Source: JASGCL01 sp965203915 | Lineage (GTDB): Bacteria; Pseudomonadota; Alphaproteobacteria; JASGCL01 | Direction: 5' to 3' | NCBI GenBank assembly: GCA_965203915.1 | Contig: OZ241918.1 | Span: 1,116,001-1,180,000 of the forward strand | DNA: 64,000 nt | Notes under the pieces: generated by a model | The model's input: only the letters and a program-made list of their open reading frames with translations | Databases searched by the model: none | What the model was told of the DNA's origin: nothing | Shown: positions 28,218-36,686 of the stretch, piece by piece | Position numbering within the stretch: the first letter of the stretch is position 1 | Layout: every line of letters begins with the position of its first letter | Program-made: the position numbers and the translations under genes

Positions 28218-29069
28218 ATGAACATGATAAAAAAAATAATGCGCGCCGTTGTTGTCGCGCTGATATTAATTGCATTATCCAACATCGCCGTTGCGCGCGA
28301 TTACTTATTACTGCAAACCACCAGTTCGGTTGAAGATTCTGGTTTGCTGCGTTATATTTTACCAAAATTTACCAAAGAAACAGGCATCAAAGTTAAAGCC
28401 GTTTCCTTGGGCTCAGGGCTGGCCCTGGCGGCCGCGGCGCGGGGCGAGGCCGATGTAGCCATAACCCACAGCCCCAAGTTGGAAAAGGAATATGAGAGCA
28501 AAGGATTATTCTCAAACAGGCAGAGGCTTTTTTGGAATGATTTTATTGTGGTTGGCCCCCCTGCCCTCGCCCCGCAATTCGCCAAGAGCAAAAATGTCGA
28601 GGAAGCATTCAAAGCCATCGAAAAAAATAAAATACTATTCTTTTCACGCGGTGATAACAGCGGCACCTATAACAAAGAATTAGAAATTTGGTCAAAGGTT
28701 GGACTAGACCCCAAAAAATTTGATAGCGCCTGGTATAAATTGTTGGGACAGCCGATGGGTAAGACCTTGCAATCGGCCATCGCGGTTAATGCGGTTACTT
28801 TATCCGACCTGGCAACTTTCTCGAAAAGCAATGTCCGCGATTATGTTATTTTATTTAAAAGCCGCGCAATTGACGATAAAACCCCAGACAAATTATTAAA
28901 AAATGATTATAGTATTATTTTGATAAGCAGTAAAAAATTTCCGCAGCTAGAACATGAAAAAGCCCAAAAGTTTTTTGATTGGATGTATAACAAAGATCAA
29001 ACCGCGCCTGGGCAAACCCTAGCCCGCGCATACCGTATCAAGGGTAAACAAGTTTTCTTTCAATATTAA
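28218..29069 (+). CDS. Tungstate/molybdate-type ABC binding protein (TupA-like)
   Basis: About 283 residues from ATG 28218. The frame is open from 28134, overlapping the end of gyrB, but the hydrophobic export segment (RAVVVALILIALSNIAVA) follows 28218 directly and AGAAAG lies upstream. The mature protein starts YLLLQTTSSVEDSGLL, continues TGIKVKAVSLGSGLALAAAARGEADVAITH, and has FFSRGDNSGTYNKE, all features of the TupA/WtpA group that binds tungstate or molybdate. No TupB/TupC permease or ATPase is adjacent, so it is an orphan here. moeA (41114) uses molybdate, but any link is speculative. It converges on the Lrp regulator with 6 bases between stops. Confidence 0.8.
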   Translation: MNMIKKIMRAVVVALILIALSNIAVARDYLLLQTTSSVEDSGLLRYILPKFTKETGIKVKAVSLGSGLALAAAARGEADVAITHSPKLEKEYESKGLFSNRQRLFWNDFIVVGPPALAPQFAKSKNVEEAFKAIEKNKILFFSRGDNSGTYNKELEIWSKVGLDPKKFDSAWYKLLGQPMGKTLQSAIAVNAVTLSDLATFSKSNVRDYVILFKSRAIDDKTPDKLLKNDYSIILISSKKFPQLEHEKAQKFFDWMYNKDQTAPGQTLARAYRIKGKQVFFQY

Positions 29070-29075
29070 ATTGGC

Positions 29076-29663
29076 CTAAACCACGGGGGTATGGGTTGGA
29101 ACATTGCCCGATTCCAACACGTTCTGTTTTTCGTAAACCGCGCCGCTGACCGAGTGCATCGATTTTACTTTTTCCAAAAAATCCTTATCGGCGATGGGCA
29201 ATGGCACGACCGTGGTGCGTTTTAATATTTCCAGCGCGAATATCGATGTCACATCGAATAATTTCACATTGATATTTTTTACCAACCGACGATAAAGGTC
29301 GTCATAGGCCGCCACATCCTTCACCATAACCATCAACATATAATCATATTCGCCCGTGATACGATATACCGACACAACTTCGGGAAAAGATCGCACCGCA
29401 TTAACAAATGATTTAGCCCATTCATCAGAATGATCGTTGGTTTTAATCATAACGAAAGTTACCAGCGGACAATTTATCTTACCCGGGTCAAGCAACATGA
29501 CGGAACCGAGGATAATTTTTTCCTCTTCCATCTTTTTTATTCTTTTCCAGCATGGGGTTGGTGATAATCCAACGCGCGCCGCAATATCCGCCACCGAGAG
29601 GCTGGCATCGCGTTGCAGAAGATACAATATTTTGTAATCTATTTCATCTAATTCGTAAGCCAT
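29076..29663 (-). CDS. Lrp/AsnC-family transcriptional regulator
   Basis: A 195-aa regulator with an N-terminal winged helix-turn-helix (LDEIDYKILYLLQRDASLSV, then ADIAARVGLSPTPCWKRIKK, residues about 5-50) and a C-terminal RAM/Lrp sensor domain (VVSVYRITGEYDYML). It has about 35 residues beyond the usual end of the domain. Such proteins form octamers or tetramers and respond to amino acids. ATG at 29661-29663. It lies downstream of the PotD-like gene 29832-30920 on the same strand but is separated by a terminator hairpin. Its target is not evident. Confidence 0.92.
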   Translation of the reverse strand: MAYELDEIDYKILYLLQRDASLSVADIAARVGLSPTPCWKRIKKMEEEKIILGSVMLLDPGKINCPLVTFVMIKTNDHSDEWAKSFVNAVRSFPEVVSVYRITGEYDYMLMVMVKDVAAYDDLYRRLVKNINVKLFDVTSIFALEILKRTTVVPLPIADKDFLEKVKSMHSVSGAVYEKQNVLESGNVPTHTPVV

Positions 29664-29772
29664 GGATATTTATTTACAAATTGCCCTCTTCTGCTATATT
29701 TTGTTATAGGCTAGTTTTTAGCATATTATATTGTTTATACCCATTTATCAACTTTTTATTTATGAAAAAAAT

Positions 29773-29806
29773 AAAAAAAGGGGAGAGATTTTCTCAATCC
29801 CTCCCC
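29773..29806 (-). terminator. Rho-independent terminator of the second binding-protein gene
   Basis: On the minus strand an 11-bp stem with one mismatch (GGGGAGGGATT / AATCTCTCCCC, 29780-29806) is followed by seven T (29779 down to 29773). It lies 25 bases after the stop of the PotD-like gene at 29832. Confidence 0.85.
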
Positions 29807-29831
29807 TCTTTAGTAGAAAAAGTAATAAAAA

Positions 29832-30920
29832 TCAATTACCTGATTTTATTTTATTAAAATCATCATTCATAAATTTTGATACCTCATTGGTTAATGGCAC
29901 TTGAAAGGCAACCTTAGACAGATATTTTCCGGGATTAGAAACCACCGATTTATCAATAATAGCCTTAGGAATACTTTTCATACCTATATCGTTTGCGTGA
30001 CCATAACCAAAAACGCTAACCAATTGGTTGGCACTTTCTGGGGCGATGACAGAATCAAGAAAATCATAGACCTTCTGAGGATCCGCGTTGCTTGATTTTG
30101 CCCAAACATAACCGCAAACATAGGAGGTAAAGCCTTCCTTCGTATCGCGTGTCATTTTGACATTCAGCCCATCGGCTTGCATGGTAATGGGTGTTTCATT
30201 CCACGCCCATGCCACCAATATCTCGCCGGTTTTCATACCTGCGGCCAAATTGGGGCCATCGCTCCAATAAAATTTGATGTTTTTATGGGCCTGGCGTAAC
30301 CATGCCAATGCTTTTTGATATTTTGGATCGTTCTGAGTTTTGATTTGAGTCCAGTCTTTGGTGCCAGTTGCCAACAAACCCAATTGCATCCAATCGGTAA
30401 AGTTATCGGGCACTGATATTTTGCCTTTGTATTTGGGGTTAACAAATACCTGCAGCGATTGAACATCGCTGGCGGGAACTTTGTCAGCATTATAGGTCAC
30501 CGCGGTTTGTCCAATATCATAAGGTATGATGTAAACCTTACCTTCATGAACAAAACCTGGCAGGTTTCTATAGCGAGCATTCAGATCCTTATAATTTTTT
30601 AGCTTAATAACATCTATCGGTTGGATAAGCCCACTTTCGCGCCAACGATCCGCGTTGTAAGAACAAGGATGCGCCAGGTCTATTTTAAAGCCCGCGGTCA
30701 TCTTTGCCCTTGCTTCTTCTTCTTCGGCGTAGATAGAAAAGCTGGGTTTCTTTTTATATTTATCCATATAGGATCTGAAATAAATCGGCTCATCATAACC
30801 CGACCAATCATAAACCCTTAGGTTGCTATCGGCGTTTGCTGTCTTGCTTCCCGCAAAATTTATCAGCGAGACGGCTGCGACAAGCATCATCCCCGATAAT
30901 AGTTTTTTTATTTTCATCAT
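29832..30920 (-). CDS. Periplasmic binding protein, PotD-like (polyamine type), copy 2
   Basis: A 362-aa paralogue of the protein at 11787-12902, with the same order of landmarks: LRVYDWSGYDEPIY, DLAHPCSYNADRWRESGLIQ, IIPYDIGQTAVTYNADKVPA and SYVCGYVWAKSS. The signal peptide spans about residues 1-30 (KKLLSGMMLVAAVSLINFAGS). The start at 30920 has an excellent ribosome site, AAGGAGG. It is followed by its own terminator. Again no permease or ATPase is nearby. The two copies probably share a transporter encoded elsewhere or bind slightly different substrates (inference). Confidence 0.85.
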   Translation of the reverse strand: MMKIKKLLSGMMLVAAVSLINFAGSKTANADSNLRVYDWSGYDEPIYFRSYMDKYKKKPSFSIYAEEEEARAKMTAGFKIDLAHPCSYNADRWRESGLIQPIDVIKLKNYKDLNARYRNLPGFVHEGKVYIIPYDIGQTAVTYNADKVPASDVQSLQVFVNPKYKGKISVPDNFTDWMQLGLLATGTKDWTQIKTQNDPKYQKALAWLRQAHKNIKFYWSDGPNLAAGMKTGEILVAWAWNETPITMQADGLNVKMTRDTKEGFTSYVCGYVWAKSSNADPQKVYDFLDSVIAPESANQLVSVFGYGHANDIGMKSIPKAIIDKSVVSNPGKYLSKVAFQVPLTNEVSKFMNDDFNKIKSGN

Positions 30921-31064
30921 AGCTGGCCTCCTTAGCCATCAATAATAACCGAATAATTTTATAAGGGCTTCAACCCTCTAACTAGTCAGTTTGAAAATTA
31001 TTACTTTTGCGAGTATGATAAAACTATTATTAAAAAATACAAGTATTATTTTTTAATAATTTTT

Positions 31065-31697
31065 TTAGGCAGGCTTCACCGTATGGGCTATGGCGGGGGC
31101 TTTCTCCATGGTATCAAGCCATTTTGCCAATTTGGGGTGTTTAGGACGCCAGCCCCAATCAGGAAAACGAAAATCCAAATAATCCAAAGCCACCACCAAT
31201 GTCACCGTGACCAAATTGACCTTGTCTCCTACCAACTCAAGATTTTTATCCATAAAATCGATACCGTGATTCACCGCCATTTCCTGGCGTTTTATCCATG
31301 TGTCATCCAATGGTATGCCGCTATTTTCTTCCTTCCGCATACGATTTTGCGCCATCAACACCGCCGCGTTGCAAATACCGTCGGCTATGGCGTGATGAAA
31401 CATGGTTCGCCCTGCATCCACCCCGTGCAATGGTAAAAAATCAGAAGGGCGATGGTCGGCACCATGGTGCAGGGCATGCAAATAAAAAATAATCGCTAGC
31501 GAATCGCCAATGGCTTGACCATCGTCGGTTAGCAAGGTAGGAATCTTGCCCAGCGGATTTTTAGGACGCAAGGTAGCGTCATCGGCCCGCGGGTTGGTGG
31601 CAACCTCGGTTATTTTATCGCCAAGCCCCATGGCATGGGCGGCGATGAGGACTTTTCGCCCATAAGGGCTAAGCTTAGAGTTGAATAATTGCATCAT
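31065..31697 (-). CDS. Glutathione S-transferase family protein
   Basis: About 210 residues. The N-terminal thioredoxin-like domain has LFNSKLSPYGRKVLIAAH (the catalytic Ser/Tyr region) and NPLGKIPTLLTDDGQAIGDSLAI, the glutathione-binding cis-Pro and SNAIL-like site. An all-alpha C-terminal domain follows. Members conjugate glutathione or reduce small molecules. The open frame reaches a TTG at 31718, but tandem ATG codons at 31697 and 31694 better match the family start. No clear ribosome site is visible. It is a single gene with AT-rich flanks on both sides. Confidence 0.88.
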   Translation of the reverse strand: MMQLFNSKLSPYGRKVLIAAHAMGLGDKITEVATNPRADDATLRPKNPLGKIPTLLTDDGQAIGDSLAIIFYLHALHHGADHRPSDFLPLHGVDAGRTMFHHAIADGICNAAVLMAQNRMRKEENSGIPLDDTWIKRQEMAVNHGIDFMDKNLELVGDKVNLVTVTLVVALDYLDFRFPDWGWRPKHPKLAKWLDTMEKAPAIAHTVKPA

Positions 31698-31974
31698 CAA
31701 TAAAATATCTATACCCAAATTTACAAAACAGCAAGCAGCTTTATTAAAAAAAATAGCTAAAAAATATAAAATTGAGATTTTTATGACGGCACCAGCCGAT
31801 CACTTCATAGCGATATTATGTTTTATTTTTTAAAAAATTCAAAATAAAAGAATAAAATATATTTTTTTACCATTCATTGCTATTTTTTTAGATTTATAAA
31901 GACTTTTTAGAATAAAAATCTATAATAATCTAAGTATACATTGCTAAATAGATTTCTATTAAGTAACCAACGCT

Positions 31975-33051
31975 ATGGTTCAAAAATTAAACATTGCGGT
32001 ATTATTGGCTGGGAACTTGCGCACATTTGAACAAACGGCGCCGCTGCTTAAAAAATATTTGCTTAATAAATATCAAAGCGACGTTTTTATCTATACACCC
32101 AATCAGTTAGAACACAGCAATGCAGCCTGGCACGGGATGACGGGAAACGGCAACAAGGTATCATCGCAACTTAGCCAAGATATTATCCGTAAGGTCAATA
32201 AACTTTATAAGCCAAAAAAATTTGTTATTAGCGACCAATTCAAAAATGTAAAAACCAACGGATTGTGGAAGTACCCACGAAAATTGGATAGCGGCGTGCA
32301 ATCCACCCCCCTCACGGGTGCTTATCAAATGTTTTTTAATTGGAAAGAGGTTAATAAATTATGGATGGGTTATGCCAGAAAAAACAAAAAGAAATATGAC
32401 TTCGTGGTTTTTATCCGACCAGACGTACTGTTGTTAGAACCCTTGCGTTTGGAATCTTATAACCAATTCTTCGCATTCAATAACAAGTCTATCGTTTTTT
32501 TCTATGGGGATGGTGGCATCATACAAAATAAAAATATGTTTGCCTGGCTGCATTCTAGCTCGGACAGAATAATTTTTGCCAAACCGCAGGTCATGGCAAT
32601 ATTCCTCAATATATTTGATCATTTTGATAGATATTTTAAAAAGGCGCCGCGCCTGCCCTTTCCCGAGTGGTTGGCATGTTGTTTTGAAAACCAACAAAGC
32701 CTTTATGCTATCGAGCAAGGTTTGTATCCTATCTTTGGTAAGATTAATCATATCCTAAAAAGGGCTGATAAAACAAAAGACCAAATTTTTATCTTTTTTG
32801 ATAGGTTGCATCACCCCATTAAATCCATGCCGCCCTATTATGGCCATCTTAGACGCCACGTATATTACCTCATCATAAAGGAAAGAATTAAATTATGGCG
32901 ACATAACATGGTGCAAGGATTAAAACATCTACCGCGTAGCGCCCTTCACGCCCTGGTCAACATTTACCTCAGCAGTCCACCACTATATATCTCTTGGCGA
33001 TTTATAAAAAGAAATATATTCTTGAAAAAGCCATTAAAATCATATAATTGA
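31975..33051 (+). CDS. Putative glycan-biosynthesis protein, unrecognised family, subtype A copy 1
   Basis: A 358-aa protein of a family I cannot name, with four members in this cluster. It opens LNIAVLLAGNLRTFE, then DVFIYT, an EH...WH pair, a central FNWKEVNKLW, and a block YDFVVFIRPDVLLLEPL whose RPD resembles a metal/sugar-nucleotide acidic motif of GT-A glycosyltransferases. Late features are SSDRIIFAKP and YAIEQGLYPIFGKI. The C-terminus has a hydrophobic-basic tail (SSPPLYISWRFIKRN). Closest relative: 36658-37671 (subtype A). First gene of the cluster; ATG at 31975 is the first plausible start. A surface-glycan role is inferred only from the two bona fide glycosyltransferases interleaved with the family. 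Confidence 0.55.
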   Translation: MVQKLNIAVLLAGNLRTFEQTAPLLKKYLLNKYQSDVFIYTPNQLEHSNAAWHGMTGNGNKVSSQLSQDIIRKVNKLYKPKKFVISDQFKNVKTNGLWKYPRKLDSGVQSTPLTGAYQMFFNWKEVNKLWMGYARKNKKKYDFVVFIRPDVLLLEPLRLESYNQFFAFNNKSIVFFYGDGGIIQNKNMFAWLHSSSDRIIFAKPQVMAIFLNIFDHFDRYFKKAPRLPFPEWLACCFENQQSLYAIEQGLYPIFGKINHILKRADKTKDQIFIFFDRLHHPIKSMPPYYGHLRRHVYYLIIKERIKLWRHNMVQGLKHLPRSALHALVNIYLSSPPLYISWRFIKRNIFLKKPLKSYN

Positions 33052-33185
33052 TAAGCAAGCTAGAAAAAGCCTGGGATATTATTAGAAAATTTTTGTGCGT
33101 CCTAACGCATCGTAAAACTGTCTAAGAATAACCCTTAGGCGGCTTATATTTTATATTTATCATAAGACACGTTAAGAAAAAATAA

Positions 33186-34400
33186 ATGCCTAGTAGGAAA
33201 AAATTCCAACCTTTAGAACCCTTGGTGTCGGTTATCATGCCAGCTTACAACGCTGAGAACTACATCAAGCAAGCCGTCGAATCAATCCTTCATCAAAGTT
33301 ATAAAAATTTAGAGTTGATTATTATCAATGACGCATCCACCGACAAAACAGGCGATATAGCAACCAGCTACGCAAGCAAAGACAAACGTGTTCGCGTTTT
33401 TCATAACAAAAAAAACCTTAAAGAATATGCCTGCCGTAATGTAGGGTTAGAACATGCAAAGGGGGAATATATTGCATGGCAAGATGCCGACGATGTTTCT
33501 CATTTAGAAAGATTAAAAAAACAGCTAGATTTTTTTGCAAAAAATAAAACTGCCGAGGTGGTCGGAACGCCGATGCATATTATCAATAACGAAGGCAATA
33601 TCCTCAAGAAAGGCGACGGGGTTGATAATTTTATTGATTGGTCTAATGACATCGCCCAGCAACATCATATCAATCAATTTAAGTTACACTTTAGTCTTTT
33701 TCCGACAACAACCTGCTTTAAAAAATCTATTTTAATAAAAATCAATAAGCCTTATTTTCGTCCGCTTCAGGTCGGCACCGATATGGATTTTATTTTTCGT
33801 TTAAAAGAGAAAAATACACAAATATATAACCTGTCAGAAAAACTATATTATTATCGTCGTCATCCCGAACAGATTACGATTTGGAATCACCTAAGCGACC
33901 ATTACACTGGCCTATCTATGTTACGCTATGATTCTTTTTGTAGAAAAGAATCAGGGCTTGATTTAATAAATAAAATGAATAAAAGAAATAAGTTGATAAC
34001 TGTCAAGGCCAGCGTCAATTATCTTATTCCTTTTTTAAAAATAAAAGATATAGCATTCCACGATATTTTTTTTCATGAATGGCTAACCCATATATATTAT
34101 TCTAGCAAGGATAATGAAAAATTATTGTGGGTCGCTGCTCGTTATCAACCATCTTATGCTATGGAAAAATTCTCTAGATATATCGACCCTGCTGTCAGCA
34201 AAAAACATAATTTTATAGAATTATTATGGCTTGCTATTTTATACGGGACTTCTAAAAAAATATATTTTAATGTCTTGAAATATATTTTTGTTCAATTCTA
34301 TCTCGCCCATCCCATCTTACACAAACCTTGGCGTTTGGTTAAAAAAAAATGCTTGCTAATGCCCGCAACATTATATAAAAAAATGAATGGCAAAAAATAA
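33186..34400 (+). CDS. Family 2 glycosyltransferase
   Basis: A 404-aa GT2 enzyme. The GT-A domain starts LVSVIMPAYNAENYIKQAVES, has IIINDASTDKTGDIA (nucleotide binding) and the DxD-like WQDADDVSH near residue 100. An acidic/aromatic acceptor region LQVGTDMDFIFRL follows. The C-terminal ~150 residues are not catalytic and end in LAHPILHKPWRLVKKKCL, then LLMPATLYKKMNGKK as in the GT4 enzyme at 35313-36671. Such enzymes add a sugar from a nucleotide donor to a growing surface glycan. Its last 14 bases overlap the start of the next gene. Confidence 0.9.
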   Translation: MPSRKKFQPLEPLVSVIMPAYNAENYIKQAVESILHQSYKNLELIIINDASTDKTGDIATSYASKDKRVRVFHNKKNLKEYACRNVGLEHAKGEYIAWQDADDVSHLERLKKQLDFFAKNKTAEVVGTPMHIINNEGNILKKGDGVDNFIDWSNDIAQQHHINQFKLHFSLFPTTTCFKKSILIKINKPYFRPLQVGTDMDFIFRLKEKNTQIYNLSEKLYYYRRHPEQITIWNHLSDHYTGLSMLRYDSFCRKESGLDLINKMNKRNKLITVKASVNYLIPFLKIKDIAFHDIFFHEWLTHIYYSSKDNEKLLWVAARYQPSYAMEKFSRYIDPAVSKKHNFIELLWLAILYGTSKKIYFNVLKYIFVQFYLAHPILHKPWRLVKKKCLLMPATLYKKMNGKK

Positions 34401-34415
34401 ACGATTAAAAATTGC
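34344..34415 (+). repeat. 72-bp identical gene-junction repeat, copy 1
   Basis: Seventy-two bases identical to 36615-36686, covering the last codons of the GT2 gene, the overlapping stop/start (ATGAATGGCAAAAAATAA) and the first codons of the next gene. Similarity continues about 23 bases upstream with small changes. The two copies are about 2.27 kb apart in the same orientation. Confidence 0.95.
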
Positions 34416-35316
34416 GGTTGAAGTCTCAGGGCATTTGCGCACTTTTGAATATTGCGGCGCACTATTAAAAGAAAATCTACTCAATCATTATGATTGTGAT
34501 GTTTTTATTCACACATGGGATAAGACAGAACACCAGCAATTATCTTGGCATGGGAAGAAGGGTATGCACGGCGGTGCTGATATTAACTTGGTAACCGAAG
34601 GTATAAAAATCAAAGTGCAGAATATTTATAAGCCAAAAAAAATTATTTATGATAATGAAAAAGAATTAAAAAAAATATCTGGATTTTTAGCTCATCCAAA
34701 CAAGCAAGCAAATTTTTTAGGATTCTCACTGCAGGCGGTCTGGAACACCCTCTATACCGAGGTCAAGGCTCACCAATTAATGAAACAATATGCAAAAGAA
34801 AATAATATAGAATATGATTTTGTTATTCGCACGCGATTCGACATTGGTTTGTTACAAAAATTTGATATCAAGCCTTACCTGCCTTTTTTTAACCTTGATA
34901 AAAACAGTGGAGTTTTCTTCCCTTTAAATATAAAATCGCACGGCATAGAAAATGACTTCTCAGATAACAAGCATTTAGCCATCTTACATCCTTATGCTTT
35001 TGATGTTTTCTATTTAACCACACCTCAAGCAATGGACAAAATAATGAATATTTTAGATGATTTCGATACATTGTTTAAAAAAATGCCTGAATTGCTTTCG
35101 CCTGTTCTAAAATTTAATGTTTGGACTCGCAATATTGAAGTTATCTTTTTATTGTATATTCAAAAAATGGGGATACTTCCTTATTTTGGTAAAATCCACT
35201 ACGTTCTAAAAAGAAAGAATATACATTACGATGCATCACCTGTATTCATAAAAAAATACGAGAACCGCAACATATTACATCGCCTTTATAGAAAAATAAA
35301 AAATTATCTAAGATGA
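34387..35316 (+). CDS. Putative glycan-biosynthesis protein, unrecognised family, subtype B copy 1
   Basis: A 309-aa member of the four-member family, subtype B. It begins LKIAVEVSGHLRTFEYCGALL, then DCDVFIHTWDKTEHQQLSWH, FSLQAVWNTLYTEVKAH, and YDFVIRTRFDIGLLQKF, where the RPD of the other members is RFD. It also has VFYLTTPQAMDKIMNIL and a late YIQKMGILPYFGKIHYVLKR. It is shorter than its sister at 37676-38686 and lacks most of the C-terminal tail. ATG overlaps the previous gene by 14 bases; the stop overlaps the next start (ATGA). The first codons lie in the 72-bp junction repeat. Confidence 0.55.
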   Translation: MAKNKRLKIAVEVSGHLRTFEYCGALLKENLLNHYDCDVFIHTWDKTEHQQLSWHGKKGMHGGADINLVTEGIKIKVQNIYKPKKIIYDNEKELKKISGFLAHPNKQANFLGFSLQAVWNTLYTEVKAHQLMKQYAKENNIEYDFVIRTRFDIGLLQKFDIKPYLPFFNLDKNSGVFFPLNIKSHGIENDFSDNKHLAILHPYAFDVFYLTTPQAMDKIMNILDDFDTLFKKMPELLSPVLKFNVWTRNIEVIFLLYIQKMGILPYFGKIHYVLKRKNIHYDASPVFIKKYENRNILHRLYRKIKNYLR

Positions 35317-36671
35317 AAAATCTACCCAGGCTTTTACTTTTTATTAACAGGCTGGATACCGTGGGCGGCACGGAGCGGGTTTTGGTTAACCATGCCAATT
35401 TTTTTTATGAAAAGGGGCACGATATAACCATCGGCCTTTTTGAAAAAAATAATGTTCATAAGATTTATGGATTGAACAAGAACATACGTGTATCCTACCA
35501 CCACTACCACCCGCTTATGATAAAACATCTTTATTCGATGAATAAAAAAAATAAATTAACATGGTTACGTATGATCGAACAAATGAAGTCAGATATTATT
35601 ATTGCTTACGGTTCGACTAGCTCTATTACGCTGGGAAAATTATATAGTCATAAGAAATCAAAAAAACCAATGCTTATCGCTACTGAACATTTTGAATTAC
35701 CTGAAAGAAATTATTCCCGCCGAGGCATATTTGCACTGCGTTTACAACGAATTTTGTACTATCGTCACATTGATAAAATAATTACTTTATCAACCAAATT
35801 TAACGATTATTTTTCCGCAGCAATGCAGTCCAAGGTAGCAACCATCAAAAATTTCGTTCTTTTTCCTCCTGAAAAGAAATCACAAAGATTTTCAAAAAAT
35901 ATGTCTTTCTTTTACCCTGCATCCTTATCCACCCCAAAAAATCAAATATTATTAATCGATGCTTTTGAACGGGTGCAGGCAACCTATCCCAATATTTCTT
36001 TGCATTTTTATGGCAATATTAACAAATCCATTACCAAGGAGTCTAAAAAATATCTAGATTTATTAAAAAGCAAGGTGACAAAAAATAAAATTAAAAATAT
36101 ATTTTTTCATCAATCAGAAGATATTAAAAAAATTTGTAGCAAGCATGATGTGTTGGTATCGCCCAGTTTTTTAATCGAGGGCTGCCCGATGATTATGTTG
36201 GAGGCCTTCACCCTATCTGTTCCCGTTATTGGGTCAGACATTGCGGCGCACCAAGATCTAATAATTGATAAGAAGTCTGGAAGATTATTTAAAAGTAACG
36301 ATGTTGATGATCTTGCGCGTGTCATGACCGAATCTATAGAGCATCCAGAAGATTTACAAAAATATGCCGATGAGGCTTATCGTTTATCCTTTCGATTCCA
36401 ACCCGAAGTAATATATCAACAATGGCTTGCGGTTTTTAATAATCGTTTTGAAAATGCACCATCTATGACATTTATTCAAAAAAATTTATATCTAGTAGAA
36501 TCTATAAGATTAACGCCAGTTGCAATAGCATTAGGCATAACATATTTTATTCGTTATCATATTATTGAATTTTATCTTGCCCAACCTGTATTGCACAAAC
36601 CTTGGCGCGCTTTTAAAAAATGCTTGCTAATGCCCGCAACATTATATAAAAAAATGAATGGCAAAAAATAA
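35313..36671 (+). CDS. Family 4 (GT-B) glycosyltransferase
   Basis: A 452-aa retaining-type GT4. The N-terminal donor-cleft motif is FINRLDTVGGTERVLVNHA. The C-terminal Rossmann half contains FFYPASLSTPKNQILLIDAF, FHQSEDIKKICSKHDVLVSPS, and the nucleotide-sugar EX7E-like LIEGCPMIMLEAF. After residue ~385 comes a non-catalytic extension ending LAQPVLHKPWRAFKKCL, then LLMPATLYKKMNGKK, the same tail as the otherwise unrelated GT2 enzyme two genes upstream. It starts by ATGA overlap with the previous gene and ends overlapping the next by 14 bases, so translation is coupled throughout. Confidence 0.9.
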   Translation: MKNLPRLLLFINRLDTVGGTERVLVNHANFFYEKGHDITIGLFEKNNVHKIYGLNKNIRVSYHHYHPLMIKHLYSMNKKNKLTWLRMIEQMKSDIIIAYGSTSSITLGKLYSHKKSKKPMLIATEHFELPERNYSRRGIFALRLQRILYYRHIDKIITLSTKFNDYFSAAMQSKVATIKNFVLFPPEKKSQRFSKNMSFFYPASLSTPKNQILLIDAFERVQATYPNISLHFYGNINKSITKESKKYLDLLKSKVTKNKIKNIFFHQSEDIKKICSKHDVLVSPSFLIEGCPMIMLEAFTLSVPVIGSDIAAHQDLIIDKKSGRLFKSNDVDDLARVMTESIEHPEDLQKYADEAYRLSFRFQPEVIYQQWLAVFNNRFENAPSMTFIQKNLYLVESIRLTPVAIALGITYFIRYHIIEFYLAQPVLHKPWRAFKKCLLMPATLYKKMNGKK

Positions 36672-36686
36672 ACGATTAAAAATTGC
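36615..36686 (+). repeat. 72-bp identical gene-junction repeat, copy 2
   Basis: Identical to 34344-34415. It covers the end of the GT4 gene and the first codons of the subtype A gene at 36658. After the repeat the downstream genes differ in type (A here, B at copy 1), so the repeat marks a recombination joint rather than duplication of one whole gene pair. Confidence 0.95.

Noticed and set aside
31719..31974. Left attachment site matching the tRNA-Glu 3' end
   Set aside because: I looked for TGGCGACCCC or its complement before the glycan cluster and found none, so a simple att-flanked island is not supported.
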